From assembly GCA_949752795.1 (NCBI GenBank), contig OX457071.1, forward strand, positions 28,008,800-28,072,799: a stretch of DNA of 64,000 nucleotides, given 5' to 3'. A model generated the notes under the pieces. The model worked only from the letters and a program-made list of their open reading frames with translations. It ran no database searches and was not told the origin of the DNA. The stretch comes from Hyperoodon ampullatus (Eukaryota > Chordata > Mammalia > Artiodactyla > Ziphiidae). Positions 1 through 9,338 of the stretch are shown here, one piece after another. The position numbers were made by a program, and so were the translations under genes. Position 1 is the first letter of the stretch, and the number at the start of each line of letters is the position of its first letter.

Positions 1-1577
1 CCCCCTGTCTTTGCAGGTGGTTTTGTGGTGACCCAGAACTGCATTGTCAACAGTTCTGTAAAGGACATTTCAGCCCTTCCACTGCGCTAAGAAGCCCATG
101 AGCTGGTGCTGCCTTTCCCTGTGCGGGCAGCTGAAACCCTCCTGCTTGTGAAGTCACAGTGGGTCAGGATAATATTGTGGGTGGAGAAGAAAAGGATGAA
201 AGGCTTCCTGTCAGGTAAGCACTCTCCTGTTTCCCTTTCTCCAGATGAATATGTGTGACTGCTTTTCTAATAGCTTAACAAAGTATCTTTCATGATGGGG
301 CTGCAGTATTTGGTGATTGGCCTTAAGGTCGGGGCAGCCATGGCAAGGGGCTGTGGTTTAAAGTGATAAGACCAGGTGGCATTGAACCGTCGAGAAGATG
401 TATTCTTACAAAATACTCTGGCTTAGTCTGTAAGGAAACAGTTTCAATGTAGCAGTTCTCTTGTATGATATCATTCAGCTACATGGATCCAATAGTGCTT
501 ACTTGAATTATTTCCTCTTGACCCTAGTCCATATAGCCTTCCTTTCTCTTACTAACTGGGTATTTCAATGAAGCCTCACGTTGGAACAGATTTCTTATGT
601 GCACAGTGCTTGTGAGCTTTTGTTCCAAATATTGTAGTGTTTGAGAGGCTGGTGTGAGCTGATAATTTTAACTCTCTTCACAGTCATGCTGTCAGGTGCC
701 TAAGAAACATTTTCTCCCCCTCAGAGTTCCTCTTCTGATAGGTTTGCTGATGCAGACCCAGCCACTGCCACCCAGAAGCCTAGATGCAAACACAGCTATG
801 GGGATGTGAGGGAATCCTGCCAGGATACTACCAACGAGATGGTGCAGACATGCGCCTTCGTGGCATGGCCCCTCGTGTGAAAATCATGATGGAATGGGGA
901 AAATGATGTGAGGAGTGCTTTATGATGTATTTGAAAAGTGATACTTCACAGTCTTTGGAAGAAATTGTTCAAGTAAAAATAGTTGAGATCCAACCAATTG
1001 AATTACACATTTTACCACTTGACGATAGGTACTTTCAATGGGATCGTGACTCACGATGAAGTAACTGTCACTGAATTATCCAGATATCCGTGGTTTCTAG
1101 ACAAGCACCTTGTCTTTTTTATTTGTCATTTGTTAAAGTCGGAAGCAATACTTTCATGCCGTGTTTTAAACAGATGGGCATTGGACCATTGCAAAGGCTT
1201 TTTACTGAACCTCCAGGTTGGCTTCTGTATGGACACCAGCCGTAACTGGAATGGGTTGACTTGTTTTTAGAATTAACTCCAACAAAGGGCAAGGAGAATT
1301 TTTTAAGTGAGACAACGATATCTGAATGTAGATATCTGCATTAGCAACTGAACTTGGTGACTAGACAAATTTTCATTATTTCTGTGAAGGTATTTATTCT
1401 GTTCTGTCTGATTCAGATAAAGCCATGACACTTGAAGCATCATACATTCTTTTAATGTGCTGTGCAACTGTCAAGTGCTGGGCAGGGTTTCATCAGGAGC
1501 CAGAGTAGTGGCTTCTGAAACACCTGCTTTGGATGCCTTTTGAATGATCACTTTTTGTGAACTATCACTAAGCTATT
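1..1577. other. Intergenic sequence, nothing recognised
   Basis: I find no gene or named repeat here. The first 90 bases contain a pyrimidine-rich stretch with an AG followed by a short open frame ending in TAA, which resembles the end of an exon, but I recognise no protein and it has no supporting structure. The 95-codon open frame at 983-1270 has no recognisable domain and sits in AT-rich sequence, so I do not call it a gene. Confidence 0.4.
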
Positions 1578-2012
1578 TTTTATTTATTTATTTATTTTAT
1601 ATTTATTTTTGGCTGTGTTGGGTCTTCGTTTCTGTGCGAGGGCTTTCTCCAGTTGCGGCGAGCGGGGCCACTCTTTTTTTTTTTTTTTTTTTTTTGGCTG
1701 TGTTGGGTCTTCACAGCATGTGGGATCTTCCCAGACCAGGGCTCAAACCCATGTCCCCTGCACTGGCAGGCAGATTCCCAACCACTGAGCCACCAGGGAG
1801 GGGCCACTCTTCATTGCAGTGTGCGGGCCTCCCTCTCACTATCGCGGCTTCTCTTGTTGCGGAGCACAGGCTCCAGACACGCAGGCTCAGTAGTTGTGGC
1901 GCACAGGCCCAGTTGCTCCGCAGCATGTGGGATCTTCCCAGACCAGGGCTCGAACCCATATCCCCTGCATTAGCAGGCGGATTCTCAACCACTGCGCCAC
2001 CAGGGAAGCACA
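1578..2012 (-). mobile_element. Long-form CHR SINE, interrupted by a younger SINE
   Basis: The minus-strand element shows the tRNA-derived head at the right end (reverse complement of 'ccaccagggaagc') and the long-form tail with a TTTA-rich stretch at the left ('ttggctgtgttgggtcttcg'). It is split by the SINE at 1676-1799. The two halves are 1578-1675 and 1800-2012. The long form carries the extra block with 'cttctcttgttgcggagca' that the short forms here also have in modified form. CHR identification is from established knowledge of cetartiodactyl tRNA-Glu-derived SINEs. Confidence 0.8.
1676..1799 (-). mobile_element. Short SINE nested in an older SINE
   Basis: A T-run (the reverse of the poly(A) tail) is followed by a compact SINE body ending in 'ccactgagccaccaggga'. 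It is flanked by the exact 12-bp direct repeat 'ggggccactctt' at 1664-1675 and 1800-1811, which is host SINE sequence duplicated at insertion. Order of events is therefore clear: the outer SINE came first, the inner one second. Confidence 0.85.
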
Positions 2013-4340
2013 CTAAGCTATTTTTTAAAATGTAGGGTAGGAGAAGAGAGGAATAATAGGGCAATTTCACTAGTGCATAATAAAAACTGCAGTGCTTCAG
2101 ATAGATTTCAGTGGTAGGAAGAGACCACACACCATGGTGGGTGCCCGCACACACGTGTGCACCTCTCCTGGAAGGAAAACAGTGCATCTGGTTGTGATGT
2201 TTCCTCCTTCCTTCAGTTCCCTGTAGCTTTGCTCTATGCAGGGAAGTCCTCCCAGAATTGACAAGGAAGATACACCCCTACAGTTCCTTTGTTGTCACAG
2301 ATTATATTCTTCCAGAAGAACTGGGGCTATTCATTCACATGCATTGGGCTCCCTGGTCCCTGAACCCAACTCAGGCTCCAGAAACTCACATTCCCACCAG
2401 GGGAGGAATGAAGGAAGCACAGCTGGCCCAGAAGAGGTGCACAAAGAGCACTTTCTTTGTCCTGTTGCTTGTCTCTGTACTCACTCTAGGTTTCAAGCTC
2501 ACGGTTGTAAGGGGTTTTTGCCTATTTTGTTCACTGCTCTAATCACCTGCACCAAGAACATCCTCTGGCACATATTAAGCCTTCAGTACACATTTGTTGA
2601 ATTGAATGGACACCCACCATTTACCTCACATCCCCAAAGAGGTTCCCCTACATAAACTATCACAGACCTTAAGGTGGTCCCAGTTTTCGTATGGGACTTA
2701 TCTGTCTGAGATATTTTTTAGATAGGACTTCAAAGTAAAGTTGTTATAAAATATAACGTATAAAAATTCCCTTTAAACTCACATTCTCATTTTAAATGCC
2801 TGGGTTAAAATGAGTACAGCTCTTTGGTCTGTGGCAGCTCTAAGCCTACTGGAGATATCAGTTTTAGTTAATGCAATGATAAAACACACCGTTTATAGAT
2901 CTCAAGTGCTACAGGGCAGAGACAGTTCTTCAAGTGGAGGCAATGTCCAGTTTTCGTGTATCGTTAGTCTACCCTACAAAGCCACACGAACAGGAATGGA
3001 AGGCATTTCAGGATGGGACAAGATGTGCAGAAAAGAGAGAACATAGCAGGCTGGAGGCCACTATCTTAATTAGGACCTCTTTACAGGGTTGGTACTTGGC
3101 TGGCATCTGGGAACTTGGCACTTGATCCACTCCCTAACTGATAAAAGTGATCCACTTTGCCTATATGGTTCAAACAGTGTGAATTATGCTGAATACCTGC
3201 TTTCCTTCTTGGAGTTTGGAATTATCACTGTTGCTGGGCAGAGGGTGCCTTTATGACCAGCTGCTTATAAAAACCTTGGGTGGTAAGTCTCTTCCCAGGG
3301 CAGAAACATTGAACACATTTTACTGAACTTTTCTCTGCTGGAGAAAGGAGCACATTCACCTCCCTCCTCAACCTGGAGGGAGGGAGCGTTGAAAGCCTAT
3401 GCAGGGGTTTCTCCAGACTCTGCCTGTGTCTTATTCTCTTGTGGATCCAGTATCCTTTCACTATAGTAAATCTTAACCATGAGCACAGCTATATGCAGAG
3501 CCCCATGAGTTCTTTTGGCATGCACCCGAATATGTGCCTGGTCTTGGGGATCCCCCAAATATATGCTAGAGCACCAGGGGTCCCCAGAGTGGGCAAAGGT
3601 GCGCCTGGGGACTGAGGCACTTTGGCTCAAGGTCATGAGTATGTGCTGAGGATGCAGAAATACAGAGAGGGAGCTGGAATAAACCTCTCTCTGTGAGCTA
3701 GAGCCTTTGTCTCAGTCTCATGGTGGATTTTCTCCCTGGCTGTCTGGCCTGATCCGTGTGGAGGACTCATTTGCCTACACACAGGGCCTATCACACTAAC
3801 AGTGGGCTGAGCTGCATCCTTCATTGCTGTACCCAAGGAAAAGGAAAGGAAGAAACAAGCATTTGCCACAATGCCTAGACATCAGATCAGAGCTGCCGGA
3901 GTCCCATCTTGGGCTTTCTCAGGATAGAATAGCTCACAAGCTGTCCTTGCTCCCCAGCCTCATGGAAGGAAGAGACGCTAGCTCAGCTTTAACTCTCTCA
4001 TTCCATCCAAAGTCTCCACCAGCGCAGTGGCCCTAGCTTTTTGAAAGGAATCATCTAGAAAAGAATGTGGGGAGCCAATCTCTCTCTTCCTCTCTCTTCT
4101 CTATTATTTGTATGTGGTAAGATGGGGGTGGATTGTGTGCAGGGTTGTCAGTGAAGAGGACCCTTGAGCTCTCTCTACAGACCCATATCCCCCCATATTT
4201 TCTCCTGCCTTCAGTTAACTCAATGGGCATAATAGCCAATATCAAGGTCACCTTGAGTACTGTTGCTCCCTCAGGAGAGACTGTCTTCCCCAACACCTGC
4301 TGTTGGTCCGAAACAAGCTTTGGGGGTGTTACAAGTTAAA
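2013..4340. other. Intergenic sequence, no gene seen
   Basis: Short open frames up to 139 codons occur on both strands here but none shows a recognisable domain, codon bias or splice context. No repeat could be named with confidence. Confidence 0.4.
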
Positions 4341-4344
4341 CTGA

Positions 4345-4870
4345 GTCATATTAAGATTTTTTTTTTAAGAGTTTAGTTGAGCACAAGTTGATTTGAATCA
4401 TGCAGTACCCAATCTGGCAGGTAGAAAGGGGATCTAAAGAACTGTGCAAAATGAAAGACTTTTATAGGCAGAAGGGAGTGGAAACAAGGAAGTTACACTA
4501 GGCAAAACAAACAAACAAACAACAAATTGGTTATTGCAAGGTTCCTTTCCTTAGGGGATGGCAGGGGTCTATCAGGCAGATTACCTAACTAGTGCTGATC
4601 AGAGATTCCTGATTTGCTGGTTCAAGATTCCATTTTTGGAAGAGCCAAAACTGTAATTCAGTTAGTCTCAATTTGGTGGATATGGGGTTAGCATAAACAA
4701 CTCCATCTGGGGTTTGTTGTCTTGTTTTTAACAGGGGTTATCTGAGGATATTATTAATGGCCCTCAGATCTTGACCCTAGAAACTTCTGAAATGTATCAA
4801 GATAGGATAATTAAATTTAATCTCAAGGTCACAGTAGAAACCACCTCTTCTATCTCCTCTTTTATCAACC
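4345..4870. repeat. Probable ancient dispersed repeat, family unassigned
   Basis: The stretch beginning with a T-run and 'aagagtttagttgagcac' reads like an old interspersed element found in several eutherian genomes. I cannot name the family or define the ends. It includes a short CAAA run at 4504-4523. Confidence 0.3.
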
Positions 4871-4959
4871 TTGTTCAAATTTATAAGTGTTACCATGATG
4901 TGTCCTATGGAACAATATAATCCTTGTAATACAGAGCCAGCAATAAAAAAATTCTACCC

Positions 4960-5700
4960 ATTTCTAAGTACTGCTTCTGCTACATACTATAGAGTTTGAT
5001 ACGTGGTATTTTTGTTATTGGTTAGTTCTAAATGTTTTATAATTTTCTCTGTAATTTCTTCTGTGACCCAAGAGTTATTTAGAGGAATGTTTATTACTAA
5101 ACACTACAGGCTTTTCTAATTGTCTTTTCAATTTTGATTTTTAACTTGATTACATTGTGATTAGAGAAAATGATCTGGATGATCCAGTGCTTTGAAAAGT
5201 TGAGACTTGCTTTATGCCTAAGTATATGGTCCATTTTTGTAAATGTTCTGTGAGATTCAAAATATTGTGAATTCTCTAGTTTTTGAGTACAGTGTCCTCT
5301 ATATGTCCATTAGATAAGACATGTTGATTGTGTTTAAATCTTATATAGTCTATTTATTTTTGGTTTCCTTGAAATATAAATTACTAAGAGAGAAATGTTA
5401 AAATTCTCTCAGTATAGTGTTGGATTTATCTGTTTCTCCTTGCAGTTTAATAGTATTTAGATGCATGGAAGTTTAGAATTATTTTAGTTACCTAGTGATT
5501 TGAATTTATCATTATTATCTCTTTTCTAATAGTGCTTTTCTGCTTGAATTCTTTTCTGTTTAATATTAACATTTATTTATTCTAGCTTTCTTTTGTTAAT
5601 ATTCTATCCACATTTCCCCTATATTTTTTACTTTCAACTTTTCTACATCCTTGTGTGTCTTGAATAAAGTATATAACTGGATTTAAAAAATGCCTTCTAG
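4960..5700 (-). mobile_element. Old L1 fragment, minus strand (left part)
   Basis: The sequence follows the antisense of an ancient L1, including 'gagttatttagaggaatg' and 'atggtccatttttgtaaatg'. The same element resumes at about 6785 with 'ttttttaactggagcattta'. The gap is filled by a plus-strand L1 (5833-6775), so this older LINE was split by a later insertion. No intact open frame remains. Confidence 0.6.
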
Positions 5701-5821
5701 GGACTTCCCTGGCTGTCCAGTGGTTAAGACTCCAAGCTTCCAGTACAGCAGGGGCAGGTTCGATCCCTGGTCGGAAGACTAATATCCCACATGCTGCGTG
5801 GCACGACCAAAAAAAAAAAAG
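5700..5821 (+). mobile_element. Short tRNA-derived SINE (Bov-tA/CHR type)
   Basis: The element starts 'ggacttccctggctgtccag', contains a pol III B-box-like 'ggttcgatccctgg', and ends in an A-run. It is bounded by the exact 11-bp duplication 'aatgccttcta' at 5689-5699 and 5822-5832. It lacks the long 3' part of the CHR forms elsewhere in the window. Confidence 0.85.
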
Positions 5822-5832
5822 AATGCCTTCTA

Positions 5833-6775
5833 ATAACACCAGAAGTAGGAACAAAAAAATTTTTAAAAAATAGCAAAATGGACTTGAACAAAATTTAAAG
5901 CTTCTGTTCTTCAAAAGAGACCATTAAAATCACAGTAAGACAAGCCACAGACTGGGAGAAAATATTTGCAAAAGAGATATCTATTCAAGAACTTATGGCC
6001 AGAATATAAAATGAACTCATACAACTCAATAAGTAGACAACCTAATTATAATAATAGGCAAAAAAGGGCAAGAGTTAGTCATTAGGGAAATGCAAATTAA
6101 AACCACAATGAGATACCATTATACACACACTTGACTGGCTAAAATTATAAAGACTGATAATTCCAAAGGTTGGTGAGGATAAGGAGAAACTGGAACCATT
6201 GTACATTGCTGGTGGAAATGTAACATGATAGAGCTACTTTATAGAAAACAGGTTTTACTAAAGTTAAACATGTACTTACCAAATGACTCAGCATTCCCAT
6301 TCCTAGGAATCAACCCAAGAGAAATGGAAAGATACGTTCATAATAGCCCCAAACTGGAAACAATCCAGCCACTCTTTAATTAATGGGTAAACAAATGTGG
6401 TATATCCATACAATGGAATGCTACTTGACAATGAAAGGGAATAAAGTACTGATACATATGTGGAAAAATCTTAAAACTATTATGCTAAGTGAAAGAGCCA
6501 GACACATAAGACTATATATTGTATGATTCCATTTATATGAAATGTTGGAAAAGACAAAACTATAGAGATAGAAAGCAGATCATTGGCTGCTGAGGGCTGG
6601 AGATTAGGAGTGGGAATTGATTGCAAACAGGCCTGAGGAATGTTTGGAAGTGATAGAAGTATTCTAAAACTGGATTTCAGTGATATTTGCACAACTCTAT
6701 ACATTTACTAAAACTCATAAAATGTAAAATGGATGAATTGATGATACGTACAGTACCTGTTAATAAAACAAACAT
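5833..6775 (+). mobile_element. Old L1 3' fragment, plus strand
   Basis: This shows degenerate ORF2 3'-end and 3'-UTR sequence, recognisable from 'cagactgggagaaaatattt', 'gagataccatta' and 'tatccatacaatggaatgct', and it ends near a short A-rich tail. It sits inside the older minus-strand L1 that flanks it (4960-5700 and 6785 onward). Confidence 0.65.
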
Positions 6776-6876
6776 TTAAAAATGTGTTCATAGTCTTTGT
6801 ATTTTTTAACTGGAGCATTTAGTTCATTTACTCTCTTCATAATTATATATATATTTGCATTTTTCCTATCATTTTA

Positions 6877-7191
6877 AAAATTTATTTATTTTAAAATAAA
6901 TTTATTTATTTAATTTATTTATTATGTTTTGGCTGCGTTGGGTCTTTGTTGCTGTGCACGGGCTCCCTCTAGTTGTGGCAAGTGAGGGCCACTCTTCGTT
7001 GCAGTGCACAGGCTTCTCATTGCAGTGGCTTCTCTTGTAGAGCACGGGCTCTAGGTGCATGGGCCTCAGTAGGTGTGGCTCGCAGGCTTAGTTGCTCTGC
7101 GGCATGTGGGATCTTCCTGGACCAGGGATTGAACCCATGTCCCCTGCATTGGCAGGTGGATTCTTAACCACTGAGCAGCCAGGGAAGTCCC
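6877..7191 (-). mobile_element. Long-form CHR SINE
   Basis: A minus-strand long SINE with a TTTA-rich left end ('ttatttatttaatttattta') and head at the right ('cagccagggaagtcc'). A 13-bp target-site duplication, 'tcctatcatttta', lies at 6864-6876 and 7192-7204. Confidence 0.9.
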
Positions 7192-7463
7192 TCCTATCAT
7201 TTTATATTGTGCTTTCTGTCTGTTCTGCCTTTTCTATATTTCTTTTTCCCCTCCTTTCTTACATTTCTTTGGATTATTTTTTCCTAATTCCATATTTCTC
7301 TCTCTATTAACCTGAAGTGATACATTCCACTGCTGTTTTATAATAGTCACTCTAGAAATGACAGCATACATACTTACAAATCAAAGTCTAGAGTTAATAG
7401 TGTTGCCCTTTTCTTGAACAACATGAGGAATTTAGAATACATTAACTATAATAACTCCCTGCT

Positions 7464-7464
<1 letters not shown>

Positions 7465-7532
<68 letters not shown>

Positions 7533-7553
7533 GTGTATATATATATATATATA
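7465..7553. repeat. (TA)n microsatellite
   Basis: About 85 bp of nearly pure alternating TA, broken once by 'catatgtg'. It lies within old minus-strand L1 sequence. Length is likely polymorphic, and a tract of this kind can extrude cruciforms. Confidence 0.95.
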
Positions 7554-7739
7554 ATATGTATATAATGCTAATGTTGCAGTTTTTAACCCCACAAGACATT
7601 CTTATTACTTTATACAGTTTAATATATATCTGACTACCCACATATATACTATGTTTTGGCTGTCATTCTTTATTACATCTCAGACTCTACATCCATGATA
7701 TTTGTCTCAAAAATTTTTTTGTAATGAAAGGTGATCTAT

Positions 7740-7930
7740 TGTAGTGGTTAAGAGCATGACTTCTAGAGCCAAACTGCTTTATTTTTTAGACTGTTTTTTA
7801 TTTATGCTTTAAAGATAGAGAAACTTAAGTAGAGGGTTATCCAGAACCATGGCCAGGGTCACATCTAGTCAATGGTAGAGGCAGGATTTGAAGCCATGAA
7901 GACCTTATTTTAAACCCAATGGCATCCCCT
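7740..7930 (+). repeat. MIR-like SINE fragment
   Basis: 'gtggttaagagcatgacttctagagcc' type wording, followed downstream by 'ggtcacatctagtcaatgg' and 'aggcaggatttgaagcc', matches the layout of an ancient MIR. Internal sequence is degraded. Confidence 0.5.
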
Positions 7931-8266
7931 CCATTGTGAAGGGCTTCTGATAACCCATAGTGTAAGAAGTCCATTGGTGGCTCAACAGACCAGAGCCCTT
8001 CTTCTGTCAGCAAGTTGTATGCAGAAGTTCAAATCCCTCTCAAACCTTGAGGTTCATGAAGTTCATAAATAACTCCTCTGAAAAGATTAAGCAAATCACA
8101 GGTGACCTGAATTTCAGCCTTATGAATGCTTATAAAATAAATTTCTCTGTGTTTCTTGCACCATTATCTTGCTATAGGTAACTGGCACTGTATTGCAAAA
8201 TTTACAGGACAAGACTTCTTCCATGTATATCCAGTTCTGTGTCTGGACTGTCTTCAGCATGCTGCA

Positions 8267-8272
8267 TTTATT
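8267..8272 (-). promoter_or_regulatory. Candidate ACOD1 polyadenylation signal
   Basis: A canonical AATAAA on the minus strand lies about 120 nt downstream of the ACOD1 stop codon. Cleavage would be expected around 8245-8257, giving a short 3' UTR of roughly 140 nt. Transcript data would be needed to exclude a more distal site. Confidence 0.45.
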
Positions 8273-8392
8273 CCCAGGCAGACCAAGAACAGACCCTTGC
8301 TCTGTAAAGCAAAGCATTGAATTTTCCCCAATATAAAGTCATTTAGATGTTGTTAAGCCTCAGGAGAGATTGCATGATGGAACTGTTAAATG

Positions 8393-9338
8393 CTAGAGAG
8401 ATTTTGAAACTATCTCTGGTGGAGAGGGTTCTTTCAGAAGTGCAGTTAACATGGAGCAGTCTTCCAGGTCTTCTAGGTTTTCTACTATCTCTATAAGCCT
8501 TTCTGCAGTGTGGCAGGACAACATCCTGCAGGCATTGGCTCTGAACTTTTCCTGTAGGTCTTTCTGGCTCAGAGGCTTCCTCCAGTGACCGTAGAAGGTA
8601 TCAGAGCGCTCTGTGAAGAGGGATCCATCCTTGAGGGCAACACTTATCTCACAGTAGAGGGTGTTGAAATTTGGTAGGTTGTCCCGAGGGTGCTCCAGCT
8701 CTACCTTACCAAGCAACTCCCTTACCCGTGGCCTGTTGACCTGGTGTTTGTGGAATGATGAGACAGTGATGGCACCATCCAGCAGCATGGCGCAGGCCAC
8801 ATACTGGAAGGAGTGGCGGGCCTCATGCTCCGAGTCTGGGAAGGGCCTGTTCACATACCGGACATCTGGAATTCTAAGCACAATTCTCTCCGTGTGGTCA
8901 GTGGGAAGCAGGGCTCTGTCTCTTACAAGATGTTTTCTCACAGATGCAGCTGCGTCTGCCACCCAGTGCGTGGCCAAATGGGCAGGGAAAAGCTTGAAGG
9001 CCACATCCTGCTGGTCCAGCAGCCAAGTGTGTGAATCTACGTCTGGAAGGATATTGGGGGCATAGTTGGCATAGAAGGCCCCAAACCCTGACTCCATGTC
9101 CAAGACCTGTTTGTTTCCCTGGAGACCCAGCATTGCCAGAAAAGCAGCTTCTAGCCCATGCCTGGCAGCATTGCCGACGTGAAGAGGCTTGGTCTGAGTG
9201 GTGGCATTCGCCATGGGTGCCCCAGCATGAGAAACAGCAATAGCCAGGGCCTCTTGGCACTCTGTCATGCTGAGCCCCAAAAACTTAGATGCTGTAGCAG
9301 CACTACCCAAAGTTCCCACCACTGAGGGGGGATGGAAT
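8393..9338 (-). CDS. ACOD1: ACOD1 coding exon 5 (last)
   Basis: This 946-nt exon follows the acceptor 'tttttcag' and completes the split Arg157 codon (AG|A). It encodes residues 157-471: most of the catalytic MmgE/PrpD fold, from 'FHPPSVVGTLGSA' to the terminal 'SPPEIVSKSL'. It carries His159, Lys207, His277 and Tyr318. The stop is TAG at 8395-8393. Reading past it gives ten more codons, ending in 'CNLS' and TGA at 8362-8360, which resembles the human C-terminus. Confidence 0.96.

Larger units (their letters stand above)
6785..7690 (-). mobile_element. Old L1 fragment, minus strand (right part)
   Basis: This is the continuation of the L1 at 4960-5700. The antisense L1 phrase 'ctggagcatttagttcattta' is followed, after a SINE (6877-7191) and a TA microsatellite, by 'gtcactctagaaatgacag' and later degenerate sequence. 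The right boundary is uncertain. Confidence 0.45.

Noticed and set aside
1..90. Exon-like start of window: pyrimidine tract, AG, short open frame to TAA
   Set aside because: No recognisable protein, no visible donor or upstream exon, and it is cut by the window edge.
983..1270. 95-codon open frame on the plus strand
   Set aside because: No domain, no homolog I recognise, AT-rich context and no splice or promoter signals.
7465..7553. TA tract as a possible replication origin or functional cruciform
   Set aside because: A simple dinucleotide repeat in decayed L1 sequence; nothing else supports a function.
8661..9243. Open frames on the plus strand and a shifted minus-strand frame
   Set aside because: Shadows of ACOD1 exon 5 produced by its long open frame.
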